Positions 35,921 through 47,100 of a stretch of DNA of 64,000 nt are shown one piece after another (position 1 is the first letter of the stretch; each line of letters starts with the position of its first letter). The DNA is from Gammaproteobacteria bacterium (GTDB taxonomy: Bacteria > Pseudomonadota > Gammaproteobacteria > JAJFKO01), in contig JAJFKO010000043.1 in the NCBI GenBank assembly GCA_021773175.1, positions 186,001-250,000 of the forward strand, read 5' to 3'. Both the position numbers and the translations under genes were made by a program. The notes below the pieces were generated by a model. The model was given only the letters and a program-made list of their open reading frames with translations, searched no databases and was not told the DNA's origin.

Positions 35921-36651
35921 ATGAATGGCTCTGGTATACATATGGAAGACTTAGTGACGATCTTGGCGGACCTGCTGAAATAAATTGGGATGAGAGGTTA
36001 GTAGATGCTGTTTGTAATGGTGATACCACAACAGTTGAAGAATGTTTAGAACATCATGCTAATCCAAGTCAGTTGTTTGAAGGTATGCCATTATTGATGG
36101 ATGCTATTTGTTGGGAAGATAACTTGAAAGAGCATAGTTTCGAGATACCTCATAGTGATGTAGATGCGGATTATGCAAGGGTTGCTGAGTTACTTCTTGA
36201 TGGTGGCGCGGATTGCTATAGCGACTTAAAACCAACTTATCATAGTGTATTTTATACGACTGATTCCAGAGGGGAAGATGCTGGTCCCAGAAGGGAAGGT
36301 GGTGGCTGGACTTATGTCTGTGCTGCTGCTCATGCTGGTAATGATAATTTAGTGAGAAGACTTTGTGATGAAAAAGGCTTAGATGTTAATGAGAAGGATA
36401 ATAGTGGTAATACGCCTCTACATCATGCATTAATGAAGAACCTAACCCCCTCAGGCACGCCAAAGCAACAGCTAATTAGTACTTTAGTAGAGTTAGGAGC
36501 AAATCCTACTCTTACAAACCAGAGAGGACAAACTCCAGAACAAGTTAGTTCGCACGCTAGAGATACAGGACATTTACACGCAGCATTGGCTCAAACAAAT
36601 CAAGCTCCAGATCATGTTAGGTTGCGTTCTTCGGAGCGTCCAGCACCTTAG
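35921..36651 (+). CDS. Ankyrin-repeat protein, probably frameshifted near its start
   Basis: Residues read from the main frame show ankyrin helices: LVDAVCNGDTTTVEECLEHHANP, then PLLMDAIC, then VAELLLDGGAD, TYVCAAAHAGNDNLVRRL, and a clear NSGNTPLHHALM...LVELGANPTLTNQRGQTPEQV. Ankyrin proteins are common Dot/Icm effectors. The main frame is open from 35911 but has no ATG before 36085 (TTG at 36073). The only ATG with a good ribosome-binding site (35921, after TAGGAG) is in another frame and stops at 35981-35983 after twenty codons. A one-base change between about 35945 and 35980 would join the two. It is therefore a pseudogene, a sequencing error, or a gene using a weak start at 36073. Confidence 0.65.
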
Positions 36652-36680
36652 TTAGTTGCAAAGCGATGACAAGAATAAGA

Positions 36681-37892
36681 CTAATATTTATTTGATTTTG
36701 GTAACAGCATCCACATCTGACCATTATTTTTCATGTGCCCAGCAATAAATGCGGCTTTGTTGCCCGCGCCCCAATAAATATCTGCGCGCAAAGGTCCGCG
36801 AATAGCACCACCAGTATCTTGTGCCATCATTAAGCGTTGTAATTTTACTGGATGCTTATCAGAGTGGTGTTGTGGCAACGTTGTTGTTAGCCAAATCGGT
36901 ACACCAAGTGGCACAATATTATTATCAACGGCGATTGAATAACCGGCTGTTAAAGGTACATTCTCAGTGCCTTTAACGTGATTCTGTTTCATGATGCGAA
37001 AGAAAATAAAAGATGCATTTTTTTCAAATAATACTTGAGCCTTACCAGGATTTCTACGTAGCCAAGTACGAATCGCTTGCATCGACATTTTATCTTTTGA
37101 TATTTGCTTCGTTTGAATAAGAATTTTACCGATTGCTGTGTAAGGTGAACCATTTTGTGCAGCATAACCTAATAATAACTTTTTACCGTTAGGTAATACC
37201 GCGACGCCAGAACCTTGAATACCTAGAAAAAAACGGTCAGTGCGACTATTGGTCCACATTAAGATTTTAGCTTTACCTTTAAGCGCACCGAAATTAATGG
37301 CATCGCGTGGCGTATTATAAGGAATTAGGCGACCATTCTTAATTTTACCAACAAGAGACTGTCCTTGTAGATTAGTATTAAACAAGCCGAGGTTAACGGC
37401 AATCAGGTTTTTTGGGCGTGCATAAATCGGAATGGTGTACTTTCCATGCTTATGTAAGCTCGCATGTATCTCTGGCAAGTAATAGCCGGTAAAAAGCGCC
37501 TGATTTGTATCTGCAGTTTGCATGCGATAGGGCTGAAACCAATGTTGAAAAAATGCACGGCTGGTTTTCTTATTGATGATGACTTGATTGCTTGCGGCAA
37601 CACAAACTTTTTCCCATGCCGCAAACTTTAAAGGGACCGTTTGCGTTGCGAAATGTAAAGGTTGTTTGCTATTGAGAAAACGCTGGCAAGAGTATTGTAA
37701 TGCGATTAACGACTTTGTCAGGTTCGCTTGGCGCCAGCCAGGCAGTTTTCGAAAAGATGTTGCTTTAAGCTGCAGTGGCTGTGACGTTGAGCTTTCTTCT
37801 TGTTGTAACAAAACCACGACAGCCGCAATGACAATTAAAACAACAACGAAGATAATACTATAAATGAAAATATTGCGTTTTTGCATCGGCAT
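36681..37892 (-). CDS. mltA: MltA-type lytic murein transglycosylase
   Basis: The product has 403 residues. An N-terminal membrane anchor (about 8-28) replaces the lipoprotein signal of E. coli MltA. An MltA barrel (about 100-280, with TGYYLPEIHAS) is followed by the C-terminal 3D domain with catalytic-type aspartates in MMAQDTGGAIRGPLRADIYWG. It cleaves peptidoglycan strands to anhydromuropeptides in the periplasm. It lies 19 bases downstream of the methylase gene on the same strand. Confidence 0.9.
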   Translation of the reverse strand: MPMQKRNIFIYSIIFVVVLIVIAAVVVLLQQEESSTSQPLQLKATSFRKLPGWRQANLTKSLIALQYSCQRFLNSKQPLHFATQTVPLKFAAWEKVCVAASNQVIINKKTSRAFFQHWFQPYRMQTADTNQALFTGYYLPEIHASLHKHGKYTIPIYARPKNLIAVNLGLFNTNLQGQSLVGKIKNGRLIPYNTPRDAINFGALKGKAKILMWTNSRTDRFFLGIQGSGVAVLPNGKKLLLGYAAQNGSPYTAIGKILIQTKQISKDKMSMQAIRTWLRRNPGKAQVLFEKNASFIFFRIMKQNHVKGTENVPLTAGYSIAVDNNIVPLGVPIWLTTTLPQHHSDKHPVKLQRLMMAQDTGGAIRGPLRADIYWGAGNKAAFIAGHMKNNGQMWMLLPKSNKY

Positions 37893-37911
37893 GTTGTAAA
37901 TCTCTAAATAA

Positions 37912-38736
37912 TTACTGGTAAATAGCTAATAATTCTTGTACTTGATTATTACGATCAGCACCTTTGCACGTAATAAAACGCTGTACGGGGAAACTCATAA
38001 TTTCTGCATCTTGATATAATTCTCGCGTAATCGCATTATCATGATTAGATATGATGACAGGAATATTTTTGTCGGCAGCCTGCTTTGCACATTGCAGTAG
38101 TTGTTTTTGTTGTTCAGGTCCAAATTCGCCACTGGAGTATAATGTGAAATTTGCTGTGGCACTCCATGGCACATACGGTGGGTCACAATAAATAACATCG
38201 CCAGATTTAGCTTTAGCGAAAATTTTAGTGAAATCACCGCAGGTAAACGTTGCTTTATGCGTGACTTCTTGAAAATGTTGTAACCATTTCTCTGGAAAAC
38301 CAGGGTTATCATGGCGGCCAAATGGCACATTAAATTTGCCTTCACTATTGTAGCGACACAAGCCGTTATAACCGTGGCGATTTAAATAAATGAATAATGC
38401 CGCACGTTCCTTTTTTCTCTTACTGCGATTAAAGCGGTCGCGAAAAGCATAATATTTTTCAGCACAGTTATTTTTAGTTGTAAAAAATTTCTTAGCGTAA
38501 GTAATAAACGTATCGCTATCATCTTGCTGTAGGATTAAATAGATATTAATAACGTCGGGATTATTATCATTCAAGACATAGTTTTTGTATTTTGAATTTA
38601 AAAAGACTGCGCCACTACCAACAAAGGGTTCTAATAAGCGTTTGCCAGCGGGTAAGACAGGAAGAATAGTATCGACTAACCGTTGTTTATTTCCTGGCCA
38701 TTTTAAAAAAGGCCGAATAATATGTCCTTTAACCAT
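37912..38736 (-). CDS. dam: Dam-type N6-adenine DNA methyltransferase
   Basis: The product has 274 residues (E. coli Dam 278). Motifs are in the Dam order: KWPGNKQRL (about 12-20, in place of the more usual KWAGGK), SAM-binding LLEPFVGSGAVF (34-45), and catalytic DPPY (185-188). Dam methylates adenine in GATC, guiding mismatch repair and gene control. It could be a phage-type orphan methylase, but no restriction gene is adjacent. The replacement of the usual Gly-Gly by Pro-Gly-Asn in the first motif is a mild oddity. Confidence 0.88.
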   Translation of the reverse strand: MVKGHIIRPFLKWPGNKQRLVDTILPVLPAGKRLLEPFVGSGAVFLNSKYKNYVLNDNNPDVINIYLILQQDDSDTFITYAKKFFTTKNNCAEKYYAFRDRFNRSKRKKERAALFIYLNRHGYNGLCRYNSEGKFNVPFGRHDNPGFPEKWLQHFQEVTHKATFTCGDFTKIFAKAKSGDVIYCDPPYVPWSATANFTLYSSGEFGPEQQKQLLQCAKQAADKNIPVIISNHDNAITRELYQDAEIMSFPVQRFITCKGADRNNQVQELLAIYQ

Positions 38737-38815
38737 TTACTAAAATCTTACTAGTTTAAAATATGCGCAAGAGTAAAAGATATACTACTGAAAAGCAACC
38801 GCTTAGTGTGGAAAT

Positions 38816-38891
38816 TGGCTCCCCGAACAGGACTCGAACCTGTGACCCAATGGTTAACAGCCATTTGCTCTACCAACTGAGCTATCGGGGA
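38816..38891 (-). tRNA. tRNA-Asn (GUU)
   Basis: The 76-base cloverleaf has acceptor arms TCCCCGA/TCGGGGA, an encoded CCA, D-arm sequence TAGCTCAGTTGGTAGAGCA, anticodon loop CTGTTAA (anticodon GTT) closed by AATGG/CCATT, and T-arm CAGGTTCGAGTCCTG. It is the only tRNA gene I see in the window. Confidence 0.97.
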
Positions 38892-38952
38892 ACTCTGTAG
38901 GGTCGCTATAGTAATCGGCAATAAGACGCAGGTCAATAGTTGCTATGACAAA

Positions 38953-40152
38953 TTATTTAGTAAGTTTATTAACAAAGTCATGTAAACGTGCCATGGCTTT
39001 TTCGAGATCATCCATGCTTACCGCGTAAGATAAACGCATACAGCCCGGCATACCAAATGCAGTTCCTGGTACCACAGAAACATTCGCTTCGTTTAATAAT
39101 TTTTCAGCGAAATCAAAATCGGTTTGAATATGAGGGTTAGTGGCGAGAATCTCGCTAATATCAGGAAAAGTATAAAACGTACCCGATACAGGCTGACAGC
39201 GCAAACCTGGAATTTTTTCTAGCGCGTTAAAAACAAATTCATGGCGTTGTTGATAAGCTGCAACCATCTCGTCAACACAGTCCTGTGGTCCCGTTAAGCC
39301 CGCCAAAGCAGCAGCTTGCGCAATTGAGCAGGGGTTAGACGTGCTATGTGATTGTACTCGCTTCATGGTGCCAATAAGATCTTTGGGGCCTGCAGCATAA
39401 CCAATGCGCCAGCCTGTCATCGAATAAACTTTGGAGGCGCCATTAACAATCACGGTACGATCAGCTAATTCAGGACAAACATTGAGAATATTGTGAAAAG
39501 GTCGTTGTTCTGGCCAAATAATATGTTCATACATATCATCACTTGCAATATAAACATGTGGATTTGCCATTAATACTTCAGCAAGTTTTTTCAATTCATC
39601 AGCATGGTAAATCATACCAGAAGGATTAGATGGACTATTCAATAAGAATAATCGAGTTTTCTTCGTGATTTTATCGGCCAATTGCTCGGCAGTAATTTTA
39701 TAATGTTGATCAATATTAGTATTAATATAAACAGGCTTAGCATCGGCTAACAATGCCATAGAAGGATAAGACACCCAGTAAGGAGTCGGGATGATTACTT
39801 CATCACCAGGATTTAATAATGCTTGATGTAAATTATAAAGCGAATGTTTAGCTCCACAGGAGATCAAGATTTGATCTAAGTCGAAATTTAACTGGTTATC
39901 GCGTACAAACTTTTCTTGCACAGCTTGTTTTAACTCTGGCATACCATCGACGGCGGTATATTTAGTTAAACCTTGGCGCATTGCCTCAATCGCTGCTTGT
40001 TTGATGTGTTCAGGGGTATCGAAATCTGGTTCGCCAGCAGTAAGGTTAACTACATCGAGACCTTGTGCTTTGAGAGCTTTGGTTTTTGCGGATAATGCTA
40101 ACGTTATAGATGGTTGGATTTTTGCCGCACGTTGTGCGAAATTTTGACTCAT
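38953..40152 (-). CDS. aspC: Class I aspartate/aromatic aminotransferase
   Basis: The product is a 399-residue PLP enzyme of the class I (group I-beta) aspartate aminotransferase type. Its signatures are NLTAGEPDFDTP (36-47), the PLP-contact Asp/Tyr region SPSNPSGMIY (173-182), and Lys241 in GASKVYSMTGWRIGYAAG forming the Schiff base. It converts aspartate and 2-oxoglutarate to oxaloacetate and glutamate, and may accept prephenate or aromatic acids. The gene symbol is by family only. Confidence 0.9.
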   Translation of the reverse strand: MSQNFAQRAAKIQPSITLALSAKTKALKAQGLDVVNLTAGEPDFDTPEHIKQAAIEAMRQGLTKYTAVDGMPELKQAVQEKFVRDNQLNFDLDQILISCGAKHSLYNLHQALLNPGDEVIIPTPYWVSYPSMALLADAKPVYINTNIDQHYKITAEQLADKITKKTRLFLLNSPSNPSGMIYHADELKKLAEVLMANPHVYIASDDMYEHIIWPEQRPFHNILNVCPELADRTVIVNGASKVYSMTGWRIGYAAGPKDLIGTMKRVQSHSTSNPCSIAQAAALAGLTGPQDCVDEMVAAYQQRHEFVFNALEKIPGLRCQPVSGTFYTFPDISEILATNPHIQTDFDFAEKLLNEANVSVVPGTAFGMPGCMRLSYAVSMDDLEKAMARLHDFVNKLTK

Positions 40153-40224
40153 AATGGTATCCTTGCTGCAATTAGATTTGTATTATTGAGATGCTATCCG
40201 AATTATAGTTGCTTCGCAAATAGA

Positions 40225-40250
40225 GGCTTTTAACTGCTTGGACAAAAGCC
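40225..40250. other. Hairpin in the aspC-terC divergent gap
   Basis: GGCTTTT (40225-40231) and AAAAGCC (40244-40250) form a perfect 7-bp stem about 55 bases before the TerC-family start. It could be a leader hairpin or an operator. The bases expected for a yybP-ykoY manganese riboswitch, common before TerC genes, are not seen. Confidence 0.3.
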
Positions 40251-40304
40251 AGTAAATCTGTAAGATTGGCGCATCAATAATAATTAGGCAATTAAATTAA
40301 CAAT

Positions 40305-41015
40305 ATGGATGCATCAAATATCATAATCAGCTTATTAACATTAACTCTATTAGAGATTGTGTTAGGCGTCGATAATCTTGTTTTTATTGCCATTGCCAGT
40401 AATCGGCTCCCACAAGCTAAACAAAAAAGTGCACGGCGCTTTGGTTTGATGCTTGCGTGGGTTACGAGATTATTATTACTTGCGTCTGCCGTTTGGATTG
40501 CGAGCTTAACCCAACCATTATTTACCTTATTTCACTTTGCTGCATCAGGACGTGATTTATTATTATTTTCTGGTGGTTTATTTTTATTAGCTAAAGGTAC
40601 TCATGAAATTCATACTGAGATGGATAGCATTGAAGAAGGTGAGGGAGTACCTAAAAAACATGCCACGATGTTAGCGGTCGTCATTCAAATCGCATTATTT
40701 GATATAGTATTTTCATTTGATAGTGTTATTACAGCAGTTGGTTTAACACCACACTTTTGGGTAATGGCAACCGCAATTACTATCGCCATTATAGTTATGA
40801 TTGTTGCTAGTGAACCACTAGCAGCGTTTATTAACAAACATCCTTCTATAAAAATGTTGGCGCTAAGTTTCTTATTGCTAATTGGTACGGTCTTGATGGC
40901 CGATGGCTTGCATTTCCATATTCCTCGCGGCTATATCTATTTTGCCTTAGTATTCTCAATCCTTGTCGAAGCGTTAAATTTTGTAAAAATTCGCAAGCAA
41001 AAGACAAGCTCCTGA
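40305..41015 (+). CDS. TerC/YoaE-family integral membrane protein
   Basis: The product has 236 residues with about seven membrane helices. The TerC signature EIVLGVDNLVFIAI (17-30) and a second internal copy LFDIVFSFDSVITAVG carry the acidic residues typical of this family, which is linked to metal (manganese, calcium) export or cotranslational metalation of secreted proteins. No strong ribosome-binding site precedes the ATG at 40305. Confidence 0.9.
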   Translation: MDASNIIISLLTLTLLEIVLGVDNLVFIAIASNRLPQAKQKSARRFGLMLAWVTRLLLLASAVWIASLTQPLFTLFHFAASGRDLLLFSGGLFLLAKGTHEIHTEMDSIEEGEGVPKKHATMLAVVIQIALFDIVFSFDSVITAVGLTPHFWVMATAITIAIIVMIVASEPLAAFINKHPSIKMLALSFLLLIGTVLMADGLHFHIPRGYIYFALVFSILVEALNFVKIRKQKTSS

Positions 41016-41129
41016 TAATAACGCTTGACGGCATGTCCGAATTCCTCGCTTAAATTTTAACTTTTATGATGCATAAGATGATATATTTGTGTTCGAATTT
41101 AAGACAAAACGCTGGGGTGGGAAGTAGAT

Positions 41130-44100
41130 ATGGCGTTGGGAAATTTAGCAGCAAGTGGCAGTACAACAAATGATAGTACTATACTGTTTTTCAAAGAGTT
41201 GATAGAGGACTTATTTTCAGAAAAAGTCGACCCTAAAGAATGCTGTTTATACACACTCTTAAAAGATGTGGCAAAGAAAGAATTAACAGTAGAGGATTGC
41301 CAAGTATTATGGAATGCTGTTTTAGATTGTTTCGCTAAATGGATGTCCTATAAATATAGCTCGGGACATTATGATCAAGCTATCCAGCAGAAAGTTATTA
41401 ATATATTAACCTGTATTACAAGTTTAGTGCTGACTCCAATTCATAATACTAACAATGAATTCCCCCAATTAAGTTTAACAAAACCAAACGAGGTTTCTTA
41501 TCTTGGTGCTGTAAATATTAATAAGCTTGTTAGCATAGTTGAAGGTATAACAGATGATATAGCTTTTGCAAAACGTGTTACCAAAATATTATTAAAGCCA
41601 GTTTCTCAATTTGTCGATACTTTAGTATTAACTCGAGGTTCTTTTCATACTATAAGGGAAGGTTCCAAGCCTTTTTTTATATCGTTGCTAACAGACTTTT
41701 TACAATTATTAGATGCTGAACTACCAATATTATCTTCTTTTCAAGAACACTATATCGAACATCTAATAATACCTGATACATTAAAAAAATTGGCGCAATT
41801 TATATTTAAACTGGCTATAGACAATGATGAAAAGAGTTATACATTGCGTAGCTTGTTCATGAGCCTGATTGCAAGATTAAAACCACGATTGCAGAGCAGT
41901 AAGCAGGGTGTGCGAATTGTTGGTGAAATTGAAACACTTGAAGGCAAATTAGATGAAGTCTCTACAGCGAGAAGAGTTAAAAGCAAACCAGAATTAATAA
42001 GTCTTTATGCGGAAGATATTGATGACTTAGTTGATGCACTGATTGCGGCAGTTTTATATAAATATGATTTTACTTTCTCTGGTAAATTACAGAAGTTTGA
42101 TTTTTCTGAGCAATGTGAATTTGTCGAGAAAGTAGCGCAAAAATTTTTGCTGCAAATAAAATTCACTAATGACTTTTCAGAACAACTTGAGTTCTATAAC
42201 AGACTTCATGATTTTTTAGATGCAGCTGAGCGTGAGACCAATGGCGATATTTTATTAAACATGATTTTAAATAGCATTAGAGTTAGCGTTGCTTTAAACT
42301 GGACTCACTTTAATACAAAAATGCAACACACGGATGTATTTAAGCCAAATCGAACACAACGTCAGTCTGTATCTGTAATAGATGTATGGGGAGACCTTCT
42401 CAACGATATTATTGGGCTTATGAAAAATATAGGAAAAATAGAGTATCCAGGGCTACTTTTGTTATTACGTAGCTTGTTAGTAAATATTTTTTTATTATCG
42501 TATCGTGAAGTAATATATTTTTTCACGCTTAATTTTAATTCGCTAGAATATTTAGTAAATAATTTTAATGAAAATGAATTATTCGACGGGATAATTGTTG
42601 CGCCAAAAAGTACAGAGGACGTACTATTTTCTTTAGCAGTATCATATTTACGCAGTGACATAGTAAGCTTTTATAACTTACTAGAGACGCATAAAACAAA
42701 ACTGCAACAAGGTCGATTTTATAACATTGCTTTTTTAGGTTGGTGCTTAACAGTTACAGATAGAGAGCGTTCAAGTAGAGTTCTTCAGAAGTCACGTCAT
42801 CAAGCAAAAAATGTTCGTGCAGCATTGCGTATGCAAGATAATACTGGAACAGTTAAAACGGATGTTATATTACAAAGCTTGTGGCAACCTTTTCTGGCTA
42901 AAAGATTTTTGAGTGCTTGCACAATAGATTTCCTATCTGAATTTATTGAAGCGACTGTCGGCCACACTGATATCTTACAGTTTGGCATAGGTGCTGATTT
43001 CATTGGGCAACATGCTACATATGCTGAGTGTGTTTTCACAATCTATAATAAGCTGATTATAGACTATGAGGCATTTATGACTCAAAGTTCAATAATGGAT
43101 GCCAGATACAAATTATTGATGCTTCAAAAATCAATATTACTGCATTATATTATGTGTTTACCGCCAAGATACATACTTGCAGAACAGCATTGTCAGCATG
43201 AAAAACTAAAGCAGCCTAATACAGAGCCAACAATACAAACAGGTTATACAGATCCGTTCATGGCAAACATTTTTATTATGCCAAATTTATTAAGTTCTAC
43301 GGCAAGGAGACAAGACAGTAGTAAAAGTTCATATCAAAAGAATAATAACGAAATTAAATTAGCGGCCAGTCAAAACAACTATAAAATATGCATGCTATTG
43401 CATTGTCGACGATTATTCCAGTTTAGTATCAGCATGGAGGATTTGGCAGAGTTATTACCCGAGGGTGGCATAATGTTTATGCAAATCTTACAGCGAATTA
43501 GAAGCATATTATGGGTAACCCCTATTGAGCTAGATATTGATACTATATTAAAACAACTTGATTTGTCAGTGGCGTCATTATCAAATCTAGCCAGATATAT
43601 TATTTTTCTCGAAATTCTAGCTGGCTTGATTACGGTGGCAGCAGATAAGCTTTGTGATGCTATCGAAAATAAGAATTTTGATCTTGTGGAACTGTTACAA
43701 AAGTTGAGTACACAGCTAAGACTTGATGATATGAAGGTAAGCAACTGTGTTGAAGAAGAATATTTGGAGTCAATAGTTAATCTTTGTCAAAGTCTTTGCT
43801 TAAGAACCGTGGAAGTTGCCTCACAGATGCCATATTACGGAAGTTCAATTGTTGCTGAAAAGATTCATGATTTTCTCCTTGCTGGATTAATCATGAATAT
43901 CAAAGCACAGTTATTTTATTGTGATAGAGACATTTTATTACAAGAATTGAAGGGAGTATCTCAATCGAAAAAAGAAGTGCGACTTATGGTGGGTAGACAA
44001 ACCACTAAACTTACAGCTTTTAGTGTATATGGGCGGTTAGCAGCAGTATTACTAAATGCCTTATATGTATTCAAAGTTGCACATATAAATTCTCGACTTT

Positions 44101-47100
44101 ATGATTACAAACAAAGACTATTATATGTATTCGGCTCTCAAACAATATTGAAGAATTTAATTTTCTTTTATTGTTATCTGGAAGTTCAGAGGCAAAAAGC
44201 TCTTTCGCCATATAGATATGACAATATTGTTATTGAATTATTAGTCCTGCTTAAAAAAGAGTTCTATTCTTGTCTAAAGCTTCATAGTAACTCGGAATTG
44301 TTAGAAAGTGTTTTACAAGATAAAGACCGAGGTTTGGATTCGGAGCTTTTTAAACATAGTATGTTTGAATATTTTTACGAGCTTGGTCTTGAATTTGTTC
44401 CGGTAGACGAGGTTGTTGCAATGTCCAGGGCAATTTTGGTGTCTAATTCTCACAAACGGATAATAGGCTCAAATTGGTTAATGGCGATGTTTTATTCTGT
44501 CGCTCGAAGTCATAGATTAAATTTTTTAAAAAAACTTATTGTGATCGTGAATGATTGTTTAAGATTTGATTCTGAACAAAACCCGCACATTAAAGAATTC
44601 TTAAATAGGTTAACTGAAGAAATTTTTACGTTTCCTATTCGAAGACAAGCTATGTTAGAGTCTTTTGCTGCTCACATGACATTAATAATTGCATATTCAA
44701 CAAATCAAGATCGTGATAAATTTTTATGTTTTTTTCGAGCCTACATAGCATCGCTTACAGACTATCATGGTCGTATAGCTGATAAAAGTTATAATTGGCA
44801 AGAGGACAGAGCTAGAAGTGAGCAGCTTTTTCAATGTTTAGATATAGCCGATTTGTCAATAGAGCTCTATCATTGTTTGTTACAAGCAAGTGTAGAATCT
44901 TCTGTTTATTACAGAATAGAAGATAGTGATTCATCTCTACAATTACCCCACATCAGATTATTGCTCATGGTAAGAAAGTTTTTTTCAACACAGATAAATG
45001 TCATAACTGAGTTATATCAAATTCTACAAAATAATAAAGGCACTTTGACCGATGAGACTTCATCGATTATGTTTTTATTAAGTCTGTATACATTTTGGCG
45101 AAACAAAGTTGAACAGCCAAGTAAACATCAACAAATGTGTTTGGCTGTAACGGCAGATATAGTTACACAGCAATTCAAAACTTTTTTTTCTATATCTGAA
45201 GAGCAGGCGCAGATGTTAGTCGCAATGTTTTCTACATTTAGATTAGGTTTGCAAGGTAGTGTTTCATGTCAATTAAGCTTGGATTATAGACAATGGTTAA
45301 TGGGCTTAAGAGAAAAGCTTTTTTATAACCCGGAAATATTTAACCCTCTATTGTTTTTATTGTCTCGATTTTATAACAGCCCAGAAATGAGAGTCGAACA
45401 CGTTTATAATTATTTTTTGCCAACACTGTTAACGCCATTGTTATTCACAAGATTGTTTACCTATAAGAGTAACGCAGTACAAGAGTTTGATGAGCACTTA
45501 GGTGCCATTACATTTGGCAAAATCTATAATAAGAGTAGCGTTGACTTTCTTATGTCACTTGCACTTGTAGTCTTGAGGTTTATTGATTTTGCTATAGAAA
45601 GCCACGTGGATATCCTAATGCAACTATTAGTATTATTTGCAAATAAGTCTTCCTTTCTATATATGGGTTTTAAACTTTTGACAGAAAATAGAGATGCTCG
45701 CTCTCGTGAAGAGTTATTTGATAGCTTGTATCTAAGAAGTAGAATGCCAAATGTGATGTTTCGTTCTGCAGTAAATAACTTTATGATCTTCTTTGATTGC
45801 TTTTATAGCTTTAAGGAGCCTCGATTAATCGGAACAAGAGAAAGCAAACACATTTCTCAGCTACCAAAAAGCATGCAACTTTGTGTGATGTTACGTCTTG
45901 CAGATGGTTATTCTCTTCCTGATGAAATACTTGGTCATTGTGCAGTTCCAATAGCGACGCTTTGGAGTCAGTCATTATTACCATCTAGTGCGGAAAGGTT
46001 TACCCCTTTCTATGTTGATCCTAACTTTCTCAGGAAAATATTTATATTACAGTCATTATTAAAATATGTTCCTTTACAGCAAGCCTTATTACAATTTACT
46101 GAGGGAGTGCTTGACCTTAAAACAATGAATGATATGGAACGTTGTATTGTTTATTGGGAGCTTTGGACTTTTGTTTTATATTCTGATGCGATATTACCCT
46201 ATGGCCACAATAATCAATTAGCTTTATCAGAACAAGATATAAGCATGTTGCTTAACATGACGACTTCTATAGTGCGCATGGCTTGTCAGGGTATTGTAAC
46301 AGCTGCAGATTTGAGTCAATTTTTTATGATGCTCCATGAGGTACAGCAATGTTATCTAATGCCAAACTCTATATTGGTTGCAGAAAATAATAAAAGGCTA
46401 TCACAACCTGATGCTGAGAACTGGTCTGGGTTATTTGCTGTTTCTTTAAAAACTGTTCAAGAACAAAATCTATTACTTTTACAAATGTCGCTGAAGGTGT
46501 ATACACCTTGGTTGCTAATGAAAGAATACATTGATGAGTGTAGAGACTTTGATGATTACCAAATTGCGGTAGTTAAATTTGGCATTGGTACTATTTTAAT
46601 TAATTATTTTAAAAATTTTGTGAATGAGGATGACAATGCTTTTCTTGAACAATTAACTCTTTCGCAAGCTCAGTTTTGGAAATTATTCAGATGTTTCGCA
46701 CAATTGCTATTATTTGGTTTGCCAAATGGAAAAGAGGCATTGGGTCTATTCTGCAAAGTGCTTCAATACTATGAAGACAGGGTTTCAGTAGATACAGCAC
46801 AATTAATAAGGCGAGATACAACAACTTTGCAAGATGTTGTTGAACGAGTTTCAAATCTAAGTAGTTTAGTATATGAAACTTTATCAGGGCCAATTTCAAG
46901 CGATGATATCAACTTATTAGCTGATGCGAAAAGCATGTATAGAAGATTAATTGCACTGGGTGATCAGGATGAATATGTTCATTATATAACTGAAGCATTG
47001 CAAGGTGTCACCTGTCATTTTACCCTTAAGCCAGATGATTTCATGGAAATGTTGATCTGCATAAGGGCTCGTAAGGAAGGAGATGATCTAGAAATTGTTG

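Noticed and set aside
38751..38936. Open frame across the tRNA-Asn gene
   Set aside because: It overlaps a complete tRNA cloverleaf and has no protein-like features.
40153..40304. Possible yybP-ykoY manganese riboswitch before the TerC-family gene
   Set aside because: Only a 7-bp hairpin is present; the conserved bases of that riboswitch are not seen and the leader is too short.
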